A stretch of 64,000 bases of DNA, from assembly GCA_036417435.1 (NCBI GenBank), contig CM070906.1, positions 47,009,396 through 47,073,395 of the forward strand, read 5' to 3'. Source of the stretch: Inia geoffrensis. Lineage: Eukaryota > Chordata > Mammalia > Artiodactyla > Iniidae. A model generated the notes under the pieces. That model saw only the letters and a program-made list of their open reading frames with translations, was not told the origin of the DNA and did not search any database. Positions 11,783-24,239 of the stretch are shown here, piece by piece (position 1 is the first letter of the stretch; every line of letters starts with the position of its first letter). The translations under genes were made by a program, and so were the position numbers.

Positions 11783-11990
11783 GGCTTCCCTGGTGGCGCA
11801 GTGGTTGAGAGTCCGTCTGCCGATGCAGGGGACACAGGCTCGTGCCCCGGTCCAGGAAGATCCCACATGCTACGGAGCAGCTGGGCCCGTGAGCCATGGC
11901 CGCTGAGCCTGCACGTCCGGAGCCTGTGCTCCACAATGGAAGAGGCCACAGCAGTGAAGGGCCCACGTACCGCAAAAAAAAAAAAAAAAA
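11783..11990 (+). repeat. CHR SINE
   Basis: Full-length young copy with a 20-nt poly(A). aaaatcag flanks both ends (11775-11782, 11991-11998). Confidence 0.93.
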
Positions 11991-11998
11991 AAAATCAG

Positions 11999-13018
11999 GA
12001 AAGATCACTGTAATATATGAGACACTGTTCACTTATTATCAAAAGGAAAGTACTACAAATATACGTAATAGCTGCCATGTATTACTATACTTTGGAGAGG
12101 CACGCACAGCTTCTGATAGCTGTGGTGTCAAATGCTCAAAACTGCAGGTCTTGTATGCTCAAGCCAATGACAGTTCAAGCCAATGATATGATTTACTTTC
12201 CCTGTTGGATCGCCATAGCCTATGTAAGTCATTTTCCCCCAGAACCAGCGCCCTTGTTTATGGTCTCATGGTTTCATTCTTTAGAAACGCATATTCTAGA
12301 TGCATCACTGAACAGACTTTTCAAGACACTGGTTACATGGCATCTTCTGGGATCCCCTGCTCACTAAGGAGCCGTCTCTTAAGAAATGACTTTCTAGGAC
12401 CTTCAAGGCAATGGTTAAGGTCACCTTCAAAAGTAAGCATGATGCCTTCCCTTATCCAAACTCTCCCATAAAATCCAATATATTTCAACATAACTGTTGC
12501 TGTGTATATTTTCTTTTAAAACAATTCTACCATGTTACATTCTGTAGATGACAAAAAAAAAAAAAAAAAGGCAAATCAATGCTCCTAAGTACTGACCTTG
12601 CCCTGGGTAATACCCTTGAATAGTCCTCCTATTACTTTTTATAGTGAGGAAGTTTCCCCTCCTGCCTAAACTAAGCCCCTCCTGCTCTTAGTACATTTGT
12701 CCAATGAACTCTTCAGTTTTCATAGTATTGGGAAGATGGTTCTATATCCCAGAGCAAAACAAATGACCTGAATTTTGGATAAAAGATTCCAATTTCAAGG
12801 AAACAACCCTGAAAGCCACGTTGGTGATACTCAGCATATAGTAGTCAACTCTATCTCAATCCTGTCTCTTTGAAATACTAACTTCCGAGACGGCAAGACT
12901 CACAGTCCTTGCTGAGTTAAATATACTAATTCTTAATGGATTAGCATGTCTCAATTCATAACTTATTTAACAATTCACCGAAAAAAAAAAGTTTCAAAAG
13001 AAAGGAGAAAAGGCATAC
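11999..13018. other. single-copy intron next to the fourth coding exon
   Basis: Contains a poly(A) run at about 12551-12568. Several open frames here (12017-12471) have no known protein features and no splice context. Confidence 0.45.
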
Positions 13019-13123
13019 CTAATATTATATATATCCTGAATATTCTTCTCTCCACCATGTCCTTCCTTAAGAGCTTGCATTTGTAATAATTTCATAATGG
13101 CTTTTATCAAGCCGTGTGTATCC
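13019..13123 (-). CDS. FOCAD: FOCAD fourth coding exon
   Basis: A 105-nt minus-strand exon follows the acceptor ATTTCTTTACAG and ends ATTAG/GTATGC. Its first base completes the arginine codon begun by the exon at 37512. The next 34 codons begin DTHGLIKAIMKLLQMQALKE and end NIQDIYNI; two bases (AG) are left for the next exon. This continues focadhesin after ...IPSTR. Against the human sequence as I recall it there are changes at several sites (N to D, H to K, Q to H, S to D), to be checked by alignment. The next exon (expected to begin near NHPHPLITVLE) is not found in 1-13018, so that intron runs past the window edge. Confidence 0.93.
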
Positions 13124-13700
13124 CTGTAAAGAAATACAACAACATGTCAAATGTTATAAAGTGAATATTCCAATCAGGTACATAATCCTACCACTTTTAA
13201 ATAGTTGAACACTTACCACCCACACTGAACAGGAGCCATCCACACACACCCAGCTTATTGCATAGCACAGCCAAGAAAAGGCCTACAAACTCCCATTCAA
13301 CACACTGAAAGGAGGAGAAGTGGAGCCAAAGAATCAAACCACTAACCTATCAATCACCTCCATACATGCACTTGGGGGAAAATCAATCAGGAAAAAGGAA
13401 ACACTAACCCACATAACTGCAGGCAGTGACCACATCAGTTACCCGCACTGAATAATCAAGTCTTTCATTTATAAGTATTAGCAGACCATGAATAATAACC
13501 AGACATATGAAATGGAGCAGCCACTCAAAAAAGTGGGCCAGGGGACCAATCAGAGAAAATAACCTCCATTAAAACAAAGTTAATGGAAGTGGGGAACAGA
13601 AATTTAAGTTTTCTCCTTATCCTCTGTAAAAGCTAGCAGGATAATAAATCAAAAAGAAGGCCTGCCCTTTTTTAATTTTTTTGCCTGTTATTAATTATTT
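13124..13700. other. single-copy intron upstream of the fourth coding exon
   Basis: No repeat or exon recognised. The acceptor TTTACAG is at its left edge. Confidence 0.45.
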
Positions 13701-13714
13701 TAAATTGTGAGACA

Positions 13715-14165
13715 GGGTTTTATTCCAGCATTACTGAGGTAAAACTGACAAATACAATTGTAATATAATGTGTACAACATGATTTACATGTACATTGTAA
13801 AATGGCTGCCATAATCAAGTTAATTAACACATCACTTCACATAGTTACTTTTTCTTTTTTTTGGTAAAAACGCTAAATACTCTCTTAGCAAATGTCAAGT
13901 ACACAATACAGTTTTGTTGACTACAGTTACCACGTTGTACATTAGATCCTCAGAACTTATTCATCCTATAACGGGAAGTTTATATCTTTTGACCAACCTC
14001 TCCCCATTTCTCCCACCCAGACCCCGGCAACAATATCTGTTCAACTTCTTTTTTTGGATTCCACATATAAGTGATACCATCCAGTATTTATCTTTCTCTG
14101 TCTGGGTTATTTCATTTAGCACGATACCCTTCAGGTTCATCTACGTTGTCACAAATTACCCTGCC
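13715..14165 (-). mobile_element. old LINE-1 3' end
   Basis: Reverse-oriented L1M text: 'attactgaggtaaaactgaca' (the 3' end) through 'cacatataagtgataccatcca' and 'ttcatttagcacgataccc'. Confidence 0.75.
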
Positions 14166-15178
14166 CTTTTTAAATAAGATGCTCCTTGGGAACAAAAAAG
14201 AAACCTTAGAAATAAAGATTACCCGTTAAATTTTTAAAAAGTAATATTTTTAAAATCATGGTTGTTCATATTTATGGATCATCTATTGTAAGCTAAGTAC
14301 TCTCCTAAGAGCTTAACGTGTATTGTGTCATTGCTATCTAGAAATCACTTTCAACAATCATCGAGAGGAAGACACTGGAACTCACCAAAAAAGATACCCC
14401 ACATCCAAAGACAAAGGACAAGACAAAATGAGATGGTAGGAGGGGTGCAATCACAATAAAATCGAATCCCATAACTGCTGACTGGGTGACTCACAAACCT
14501 GACAACACTAATACCACAGAAGTCCACCCACTGGAGTGAACGTTCTGAGCCCCACGTCAGGCTTCCCAACCTGAGGGTCTGGCAACAAGAGAAGGAATTC
14601 CTACAGAATCAGACTTTGAAGCCTAGCGGAATTTGATTGCAGGACTTCAACAGGACTGGGGGAAACAGAGACTACACTCTTGGAGGGCACACACAAATTA
14701 GTGTGTGCATAGGGACCCAGGGGAAGGAGCAGTGACCCCAGGGGAGACTGAACCAGACCTACCTGCTAGTGTTGGAAGGTCTCCTGCAGAGGCAGGGGTT
14801 GGCTGTGTGTCACCATGAGGACAAGGACACTGGCAGCAGAAGTTCTGGGAAGTACTCCTTGGCTTAAGCCCTCCCAGAGTCTGCCATTAGCCCCACCAAA
14901 GGGCCCAGGTAGGCTCCAGTGTTGGGTCGCCTCAAGCCAAACAATCAACAGGGAGGGAACCCAGCCCCACCCATCAGCAGACAAGCAGATTAAAGTTTTA
15001 CTGAGCTCTGCTCATGGGAGCAACAGCCAGCTCTACCCACTACCAGCTCTACCTCCAACCAGGAAACTTGCACAAGCCTCTTAGATAGCCTCATCCACCA
15101 GAGGGCAGACAGCAAAAGCAAGAACTACAACTCTGCAGCCTGTGGAACAAAAACCACATTCACAGAAAGATAGACAAG

Positions 15179-15994
15179 ATGAAAAGGCAGAGGGCTATGT
15201 ACCAGATGAAGGAACAAGATAAAAACCCAGAAAAACAACTAAATGAAGTGGATATAGGCAACCTTCCAGAAGAAGAATTCAGAATAATGATAGTGAAGAT
15301 GATCCTGGACCTCGGAAAAAGAATGGAGGCAAAGGTCGAGAAGATGCAAGAAATGTTTAACGAAGACCTAGAAGAATTAAAGAACAAACAAACAGAAATG
15401 AACAGTACCATAACTGAAATGAAAACTACCCTAGAAGGAATCAATAGCAGAATAACTGAGGCAGAAGAACGGATAAGTGACCTGGAAGACAGACTGGTGG
15501 AATTCACTGCTGTGGAACAGAATAAAGAAAAAAGAATGAAAAGAAATGAAGACAGCCTTAGAGACCTCTGGGACAACATTAAACGCAACAACATTTGCGT
15601 TATAGGGGTGCCAGAAGGAGAAGAGAGAGAGAAAGGACCCGAGAAAATATTTGAAGAGATTATAGTCGAAAACTTCCCTAGCATGGGAAAGGAAATAGCC
15701 ACCCAAGTGCAGGAAGCGCAGAGAGTCCCATACAGGATAAACCCAAGGAGAAACATGAAGAGACACACAGTAATCAAACTGGCAAAAATTAAAGACAAAA
15801 AAAAATTATTGAAAGCAGAAAGGGAAAAACGACAAATAACATACAAGGGAACTCCCATAAGGATAACAGCTGATTTTGCAGCAGAAACTCTACAGGCCAG
15901 AAGGGAGTGGCAGGACATATTTAAAGTGATGAAAGTGAAGAACGTACAACCAAGATTACTCTACCCAGCAAGGATCTCAATCAGATTCTATTGA
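15179..15994 (+). pseudogene. LINE-1 ORF1 (RNA-binding protein), lost C-terminal tail
   Basis: An open frame of 271 codons in the ORF1 position of the L1. Residues ~30-115 are a long Glu/Lys-rich coiled coil (trimerisation), ~120-210 the RRM-like part (NICVIGVPEGEE, MGKEIATQVQEA), then the basic C-terminal domain ending LLYPARISIRFY. In related L1 copies the frame continues about 40 residues; here a stop cuts it, while the downstream DNA still encodes the usual tail. The normal product is a nucleic-acid chaperone of the L1 particle. Probably non-functional. Confidence 0.85.
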
Positions 15995-16142
15995 GAAATC
16001 AAAAGCTTTACAGACAAGTAAAAACTAAGAGAATTCAGCACTACCAAACCAGCTCTACAACAAATGCTAAAGGAACTTCTCTAAGTGGGAAACACAAGAC
16101 AAGAAAAGGGCCTACAAAAACAAACCCAAAACAATTAAGAAA

Positions 16143-19100
16143 ATGGTAATAGGAACATACATATCAATAATTACCTTAAACGTGAATGGATTAAACGCTC
16201 CAAGCAAAAGACACAGGCTCGTTGAACAGATACAAAAAAACAGGACCCATATATATGCTGTCTACAACAGACCCACTTCAGACCTAGGGACACATGCAGA
16301 CTGAAAGTGAGGGGATGGAAAAAGATATTCCATGTAAATGGAAATCAAAAGAAAGCTGGAGTAGCAATACTCATATCAGATAAAATAGACTTTAAAATAA
16401 AGAATGTTACAAGAGACAAGGAAGGACACTACATAATGATCAGGGATCAATCCAAGAAGAAGATATAACAATTATAAATATATACGCACTCAACATAGGA
16501 GCACCTCAATACATAAGGCAACTATTAACAGCTATAAAAGAGGAAATCAACAGTAACACAATAATAGTGGGGGATTTTAATACCTCACTTACACCAGTGG
16601 ACAGATCATCCACACAGAAAATTAATAAGGAAACACAAGCTTTAAATGACACAAAAGACCAGATGGATTTAATTGATATTTAGAGGATATTCCATCCAAA
16701 ACAGCAGATTACACTTTCTTCTCAAGTGCACACAGAACATTCTCCAAGATAGATCACATCTTGGATCACAAATCAAGCCTCAGTAAATTTAAGAAAATTG
16801 AAATCATATCAAGCATCTTTTCTGACCACAAAGCTATGAGATTAGAAATCAATTACAGGGAAAAAAACGTAAAAAAACACAAACACATGGAGGCTAAACA
16901 ATACATTACTAAACAACCAAGAGATCACTGAAGAAATCAAAGAGGAAATCAAAAAATACCTAGAGACAGATGACAATGAAAACACGACAATCCAAAACCT
17001 ATGGAATGCAGCAAAAGCAGTTCTAAGAAGGAAGTTTATAGCAATACAATCCTACCTCAAGAAACAAAAAACATCTCAAATAAACAACCTACCTTACACC
17101 TAAAGGAACTAGAGAAAGAAGAACAAACAAAACCCAAAGTTAGTAGAAGGAAAGAAATCATAAAGAACAGAGCGGAAATAAATGAAATAGAAACAAAGAA
17201 GACAACAGCAAAAATCATTAAAACTAAAAGCTGGTGATTTCAGAAGATAAACAAAATTGATAAACCATTAGCCAGACTCATCAAGAAAAAGAGGGTGAGG
17301 ACTCAAATCAATAAAATTACAAATGAAAAAGGAGAAGTTACAACAGACACCGCAGAAATACAAAGCATCCTAAGAGACTACTACAAGCAACTCTATGCCA
17401 ATAAAATGGACAATCTGAAGAAATGGACAAACTCTTAGAAAGGTATAACCTTCCAAGACTAAACCAGGAAGAAATAGAAAATATGAACAGACCACTCACA
17501 AGGAATGAAATTGAAACTACGATTAAAACTCTTCCAACAAACAAAAGTCCAGGACCAGATGGCTTCACAGGTGAATTCTATCAAACATTTAGAGAAGAGC
17601 TAACACTCATCATTCTCAAACTCTTCCAAAAAATTGCAGAGGAAGGAACACTCCCAAACTCATTCTATGAGGCCACCATCACCCTGATACCAAAACCAGA
17701 CAAAGATACTACAAAAAAAGAAAATTACAGACCAATATCACTGATGAACATAGATGCAAAAATCCTCAACAAAAGATTAGCAAACAGAATCCAACAACAC
17801 ATTAAAAGGATCATACACAATGATCAAGTGGGATTTATCCCAGGGATGCAAGGATTCTTCAATATATGCTAATCAATCAACGTGATACACCATATTAACA
17901 AATTGAAGAATAAAAACCATATGATCATCTCAATAGATGCACAAAAAGCTTTTGACAAAATTCAACACCCATTTATGATAAAAACCCTCCAGAAAGTGGG
18001 CATAGAGGGAACCTACCTCAACATAATAAAGGCCATATATGACAAACCCACAACGAACATCATTCTCAATGGTGAAAACCTGAAAATACTTCCTCTAAGA
18101 TCAGGAACGAGACAAGGATGTCCACTCTCTCCACTATTATTCAACATAGTTTTGGAAGCCTTAGCCACATCAATTAGAAAAGAAAAAGAAATTAAAGAAA
18201 TACAAATTGGAAAAGAAGAAGTAAAAATGTCACTGTTTGCAGATGACATGATACTATACATAGAGAATCCTAAAGATGCCACCAGAAAACTACTAGAGCT
18301 AATCAATGAATTTGGTAAAGTTGCAGGATACAAAATTAATGCACAGAAATCTCTTGCATTCCTATACACTAATGATGAAAAATCTGAAAGAGAAATTAAA
18401 GAAACACTCCCATTTACCCTTGCAACACAAAGAATAAAATACCTAGGAATAAACCTACCTAGGGAGACAAAAGACCTGTATGCAGAAAACTATAAGACAC
18501 AGCTGAAAGAAATTACATATGATACAAACAGATGGAGAGATATACCATGTTCTTGGATTGGAAGAATCAACATTGTGAAAATGACTATACTACCCAAAGC
18601 AATCTACAGATTCAGTGCAATCCTTATCAAATTACCAATGGCATTTTTTACGGAACTAGAACCAAAAAATCTTAAAATGTGTATGGAGACACAAAAGACC
18701 CCGAATAGCCAAAGCAGTCTTGAGGGAAAAAAATGGAGCTGGAGGAATCAGACTCCCTGACTTCGGACTATCCTACAAAGCTACAGTCATCAAGACAATG
18801 TGGTACTGGCGCAAAAACATAAATATAGATCAATGGTACAGGATAGAAAGCCCAGAGATAAACCCACGCACCTATGGTCAACTAATCTATGACAATGGAG
18901 GCAAGGATATACAATGGAGAAAAGACAGTCTCTTCAATAAGTGGTGCTGGGAAAACTGGACAGCTACATGTAAAAGAATGAAATTAGAACACTCCCTAAC
19001 ACCATACACAAAAATAAACTCAAAATGGATTAGAGACCTAAATGTAAGACCGGACACTATAAACCTCTTAGAGGAAAACATTGGAAGAACACTCCTTGAC

Positions 19101-19962
19101 ATAAATCACAGCAAGATCTTTTTTTATCCACCTCCTAGAACAATGGAAATAAAAACAAAAATAAACAATGGAACCTAATGAAATTTAAAAGCTTTTGCAA
19201 AGCAAAGGAAACTACAATCAAGACGAAACAACAACGCTCAAAATGGAAGAAAATATTTGCATACTAATCAACGGACAAAAGATTAATCTCCAAAATATAT
19301 AAACAGCTCATGCAGCTCAATATTAAAAAAACAAACAACCCAAACCAAAAATGGGCAGAAGACCTAAATAGACATTCCTCCAAAGGAGACATACAGATGG
19401 CCAAGAAGCACATGAAAAGCTGTTCAACACCACTAATTATCAGAGAAATGCAAATCAAAACTACAATGAGGTATCACCTAACACCAGTTAGAATGGGCAT
19501 CATCGGAAAATCTACAAACAACAAATGCTTGAGAGGGTGTGGAGAAAAGGGAACCCTCTTGCACTGTTGGTGGGAATGTAAATTGATACAGCCACTATGG
19601 AGAATAATATGGAGGTTCCTTAAAAAACTAAAAACAGAATTACCATATGACCCAGCAATTCCACTACTGGGCATATACCCTGAGAAAACCATAATTCAAA
19701 AAGAGTCATGTACCACCATGTTCATTGCAGCTCTATTTACAATAGCCAGCTCATGGAAGCAACCTAAATGCCCATCGACAGACGAATGGATAAAGAATAT
19801 GTGGTACATATATATACAATGGAATATTACTCAGCCATAAAAGGGAATGAAATTGTGTCATTTGTAGAGATGTGGATGGATCTAGAGACTGTCATACAGA
19901 GTGAAGTAAGTCAGAAAGAGAAAAACGAATATCATATATTAACGCATGTATGTCGAACCTAG
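16143..19962 (+). pseudogene. LINE-1 ORF2 (endonuclease/reverse transcriptase), frameshifted
   Basis: Starts with the endonuclease N-terminus (ITLNVNGLN) and is interrupted within about 50 codons at an A-run near 16238. Further pieces are readable at 17001-17237 and 17423-17872 ([13 protein letters not shown]). 17882-18760 is the reverse transcriptase, with [15 protein letters not shown] and the catalytic LFADDMILY. The tail is at 18720-19178 and 19310-19962 ([14 protein letters not shown], the Cys-rich end). At least four frameshifts or stops separate them, so no full protein can be made. Confidence 0.88.
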
Positions 19963-20299
19963 AAAAATGGTACATATGAACTGGTTTGTAGGGCAGAAAT
20001 TGAGACACAGATGCAGAGAACAAACGTATGGACACCAAGGGGGTAAAGTGGCAGGGGGGTGGTGGTGGTGGTGATGAACTGGGAGATTGGGATTGGCATG
20101 TATACACTGATATGTATAAAATGGATAACTAATAAGAACCTGCTGTTTAAAAAAATAAATAAAATAAAATTCAAAAAGAAAACAAAAAAGAAATCACTTT
20201 TAACTTTATCTCCAGCCAAGACAAGACTTGGACTTAATTAATTGATATCTTTTGGGGCAATTACGTAAGATGTTATTTAGTGTACTCTTTTATGGCATT

Positions 20300-20652
20300 T
20301 AAAATTTTACAACTTATGAAAGGTTTGGTCACACTGTCCCATACAGTAGCCAATGGCCACACGTGGCTACTGAGCACTTGTAATGTGGTTAATCCACATT
20401 GGGATGTGCTGTTGTGAAAAATACATGCTGAATTTAAAAGACTTAGAACACAAAAAAGACTAAAATATCGTGTAATTTTTTATACTGATTATATATTGAA
20501 ATAATATATTGGAAATGTGGGGTTACACAAAATACATTATTAAAGTTAATATCAACCATTTCTTTTTACTTTTTAATACAGCTACTAGAAAATTTTGAAT
20601 TATAAATGTGGCTCACAGCTGTGGCTCATAGTACAATATATTTCTATTTCAC
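20300..20652. repeat. ancient DNA-transposon-like repeat, family not assigned
   Basis: 'tagccaatggccacacgtggctact', 'gcacttgtaatgtggttaatcca' and 'tggctactagaaaatt' are well-known interspersed mammalian text. I recognise it as a repeat but cannot name the family with confidence. Confidence 0.6.
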
Positions 20653-21760
20653 AGCCTGCTGGAGACACTCACATGGTTTGTTTCCTAAGTGGATTCTCTG
20701 GTGAGCAGTGAGGTTTCTCTTGCAATTGAAGCATTTCCCACAGTCTATACAACAGTATGTTTTCTTTTTCACATGGAACCTCTTATGACCATGCAGTGCA
20801 GATTCATGAATGAGTGTTTTGTGATGGATATCACATGTGTATAGTTTCTCTCCTGTATGGATCCTCTGGTGAAGACAGAGGCCTCAACACTGCATGAAGC
20901 CTGTTCCCTAAGATTCTCTTTCCTGTGTGTGTTCTCTGCTGGACATCAAGCTGAGGTTCAGCTTTTCTCACATACCCTACATTGGTATTGTGTCAATTCT
21001 ACTTTGCCTTCATCAAAAATATGGCTAGTTGGGCTCCCCTGGTGGCGCAGTGGTTGAGAGTCCGCCTGCCGATGCAGGGGACGCGGGTTCGTGCCCCGGT
21101 CTGGGAAGATCCCACATACTGTGGAGCGGCTGGGCCCGTGAGCCATGGCCGCTGAGCCTGCGTGTCCGGAGTCTGTGCTCCACAACGGGAGAGGCCACAG
21201 CAGTGAGAGGCCCGCATATGGCAAAAAAATAATAATAATAATAAAAATTAAAAAATTGGAATGACGTGCTGTTGTCTTAGGAAGGTCTGATGGCATGATA
21301 TCTCCTTGGGAATCAAGGTACTGTCTTATTTTCTTCCTTTCTTGCACAGATTCTTCTGAGAACCTTCTCTGTTGACACCCTGAGCTTCTAGAATCCTCCT
21401 CCTCTAAAGCTTAGGAAGAAGATACCTCAGCATCCAATCTTTTAGAATAAATTCCTTCGTTGCAATTCTTCACACCATTCACTTTTACGGAATGAGAACC
21501 ATTCTGTAGCTAAGGATCCCAGACTTTAAGTAATGCTACCTTCCAGTATATGCCCCAGCTCTTCACAACTCTGTACACTTTCCTTTACAGAGATCTGGAG
21601 AGCCTTCAGCATGGAAACTGTAACTGTTCTATCACCAATTTATCAAGAACCTATTCCTGGGTGTGAATGTCCAACCTCAGTCACAGGCTTCAGTGCTGCT
21701 GTCTTGCTTTTTGAAAGTTAGTCTTCAGGATGACACAAAACCGTACAGCTCTGACCCAGG
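20653..21760 (-). pseudogene. SCAN/C2H2 zinc-finger pseudogene, split by a SINE
   Basis: On the minus strand, 20880-20654 encodes zinc-finger text: LHQRIHTGEKLYTC, a degenerate finger with HESALHGHKRFH, then TYCCIDCGKCFNCK, NLTAHQRIHLGNK and a stop. A further linker QRTHTG lies at about 20940-20920 in another frame after a stop. Upstream, 21680-21560 resembles a SCAN domain (LDIHTQE-stop-VLDKLVIEQ, then after a frameshift VQSCEELGHILEG), closest in memory to ZSCAN5-type proteins. A CHR SINE separates the parts. No introns are evident, so a processed copy is likely; no poly(A) was found. Not functional. Confidence 0.72.
21031..21256 (+). repeat. CHR SINE inserted in the zinc-finger pseudogene
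   Basis: Head gggctcccctggtggcgcag and full ~200-bp body. The tail is (AAT)n-rich rather than plain poly(A). Confidence 0.92.
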
Positions 21761-22630
21761 TCTGTGCCAAGATTTTTATACAAGACCATGAAATCTGAGG
21801 TCTGTAGCTATATTTAGTAGATAAATTCTAATCATCACTGAATCAGTGAGCAGTTCCATATTCCAGTATCCAACTGAGACCTATCAGAGGAGTCTGCCCT
21901 GGTTTACCTTGGTGAGAGGGTCACTACGTGTTTAGAAGTCTCCTTGTCTTCTTGTCTGCAATGTTTACACAAGTGGTAATCAGTTTTAAAGTCTGATTTA
22001 AGCTAAAATGACTCCATTTATGTATGGTTGAAATGGAAAAAGTCCAAGTCTCACCTAGTAACCTCATAAGGCCACTCTCTGGACCTAATGATTAAAGGGC
22101 ACTCATTTTAGATGATCAAGTTTGACTGAATTTCTGACTGAATTTCTTCCAAGAAATATGGTATCATTAAATAATCCCTTTTTGCATGTAAAACTATATT
22201 GATTTTCCTTATCTAATGATTTATTTGTCATATGACTAGAGTTTTACAGAAGACAGATAACAGACTTATGATTTTTAACCAATTTGGGTCACCTACCCCT
22301 TTATGAAAGCACTAGAATCCCAGAGAAAAGCACATACATCCTATGTGCATTTAATTCCAGGGAGTTCCCAGAACCACTGAGGCTGGTAAATTAACTCCAG
22401 TTTTTTTAACCTTTAAGTTACATCTTGTTTTATTTGTGGGTCCAGACTTTACTGTGTGGATAATTGAGTCCATACTATATTTTAAGCAAGAGTGTAACAT
22501 GAATAGATTATACTTTTTGAAGGATGATGGCTTTTAATCAAATCACGTGTAGATCCATTCAAATAGTAACACATTGCCTAAATTCAATTATTTAAGAATA
22601 ATTTCTTAAATTATTTAAATATTTCAAGTG
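21761..22630. other. single-copy intron sequence
   Basis: No exon or repeat recognised. Confidence 0.4.
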
Positions 22631-22634
22631 GGCA

Positions 22635-22870
22635 GAGAGGGATGGCTTCAGATTTGTATTTAAATCCCTGCTTTAATTCTAATTAGCTAGGGAATGTTGG
22701 GCAAGCCACTTAATGTCCAGAAGCCTCAACATCCTCACCTGTACAAGAGGATCATAATAATAAGCCCACCTCTGTGTTGTTTTAAAGAATAAATAATACT
22801 CCTCTCTGTTGTTTTAAAGAATAAATAATACTATGTCAGTAAAGTACCTGGTTATTTTTTCAATAAATTG
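22635..22870 (+). repeat. MIR SINE with a 32-bp tandem duplication
   Basis: MIR core order: 'taaatccctgctttaattc', 'ggcaagccacttaatgtcc', 'cctcaacatcctcacctgtaca'. Then 22769-22800 and 22801-22832 are tandem copies differing at one base. Confidence 0.75.
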
Positions 22871-23396
22871 TGATATAATCTAATATGGTAACTGTACCAT
22901 AAAGATTATGATGCTTTTCCCTTTGTAAGGTTATGCAAACAGAAGTTTCAGAGTTCATGAATGCTAAAACCTAGAATGTTCCTAAAACGAACTACAGTTA
23001 AGTCTTAAATGCCTAAATCCTAGTATTTTCCATCTTTCTTCACAAAACCCTCTATTTATTGTTTTCAAGCCATTGTTACTCTGAATCTGAGATCTGCTCT
23101 TACAAAATTAAAAAATTTTATATGAAATCTGTATAATTGCAGAAAGAGGTTACAAGAGTTTGAATAGTGCTAAAAATCAAAATAATAAAATAGAAGAAAA
23201 CATAACCTTTAGAGAAGCAAAAAATCAAAGAAAGGATAGAAGAAAAATTCACTAGACCTAAGTCTTCAAACTGAAAGGGCTACCAAGTGCTAGGCAAGAT
23301 GACTGAAAAAATTTCTGACATTTCCCAAATCCATAGGTAAAGAGAAAATCCTATGAACTTTAAGTTATAAAATAAAATCTATAAAATAAAGAATAT
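22871..23396. other. single-copy intron sequence
   Basis: A-rich. No gene or repeat recognised. Confidence 0.4.
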
Positions 23397-23413
23397 TAGA
23401 CTGACATCATTTC

Positions 23414-23632
23414 TTTTTATTGTTTGTTTGTTTTTTTTGCGGTACGCAGGCCTCTCACTGTTGTGGCCTCTCCCGTTGCAGAGCACAGGCTCCGGATGCG
23501 CAGGCTCAGCAGCCATGGCTCACAGGCACAGCCGCTCCTCCACACGTGGGATCCACCCGGACCGGGGCATGAACCTATGTCCCCTGCATCGGCAGGCAGA
23601 CTCTCAACCACTGCACCACCAGGGAAGCCCAT
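23414..23632 (-). repeat. CHR SINE (reverse)
   Basis: T-rich tail at left, ends accagggaagccc. Target duplication agactgacatcatttct on both sides (23397-23413, 23633-23649). One of only two young CHR copies on the minus strand. Confidence 0.93.
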
Positions 23633-23839
23633 AGACTGACATCATTTCTAACTTGGCATCAGAATTCTCATCTGCAACACTAAATGAAGCAATGTATATG
23701 GAATTATGAGAGAAAGGTTTATATAACTTAATAAATCTAACCCCCCTCCCAAAAAAGACTAAGAATAATGTAAGAAGACAAAAGAAATATTTTTCAGACA
23801 TAGTATTCTGAAAATTTTTCTTCAAGAGGTTCTCCAGTT

Positions 23840-23950
23840 AAAAGATAATGCGGGATGATTGCACAACTTTGTAAATATACCAAAAACCACTGAATTGCAC
23901 ACTTTAAAAGAATAGTTTAAATATGTGAATTATATCTCAATAAAGTTATT
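23840..23950 (+). mobile_element. old LINE-1 3' tail
   Basis: 'ccaaaaaccactgaattgcaca' to 'tgaattatatctcaataaag'. Confidence 0.7.
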
Positions 23951-24239
23951 ATTTTTTAAGATAAATCATAAGAAAGAACTGAAGTGGTAGAAAGATATAG
24001 CCTACAAAGAACTTGTTCAGAATGAATACCAGAAGAATTTACAATCAAGTCTTTAACATTTTTCAAATGTCACTATAAAGTTTAAAGCAATTGTTAAGAG
24101 AGGTTTTGGAGGGGAAAAGTACAAAAAAGAGAGAAAAAAAAGACAATCTGTCATAAAAATTCCAGATCACTTTAGCAAATTTAGTGGGGAGGGTTTTCAG
24201 GGGAAAGAAAACATAAGATTAAGATAAGAGATAACCTGA

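Larger units (their letters stand above)
14356..20188 (+). mobile_element. nearly full-length LINE-1, inactive
   Basis: 5.8 kb copy between imperfect target duplications agaaatcactttcaac (14340-14355) and agaaatcacttttaac (20189-20204). It has about 820 bp of GC-richer 5' UTR, ORF1, a short spacer, a broken ORF2, and a 3' UTR with a G/GGT-rich stretch (20050-20080). The A-rich end has decayed to 'aaaataaaataaaattcaaaaag'. The single mismatch in the duplication and several frameshifts make it an older cetartiodactyl or cetacean insertion. It lies antisense to FOCAD inside the large intron. Confidence 0.93.

Noticed and set aside
1..13018. The next FOCAD coding exon
   Set aside because: I searched for text able to encode NHPHPLITVLE or WPVFLQQL on the minus strand and saw none; it should lie left of the window.
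15160..15918. 252-codon minus-strand frame
   Set aside because: Shadow of L1 ORF1 on the opposite strand.
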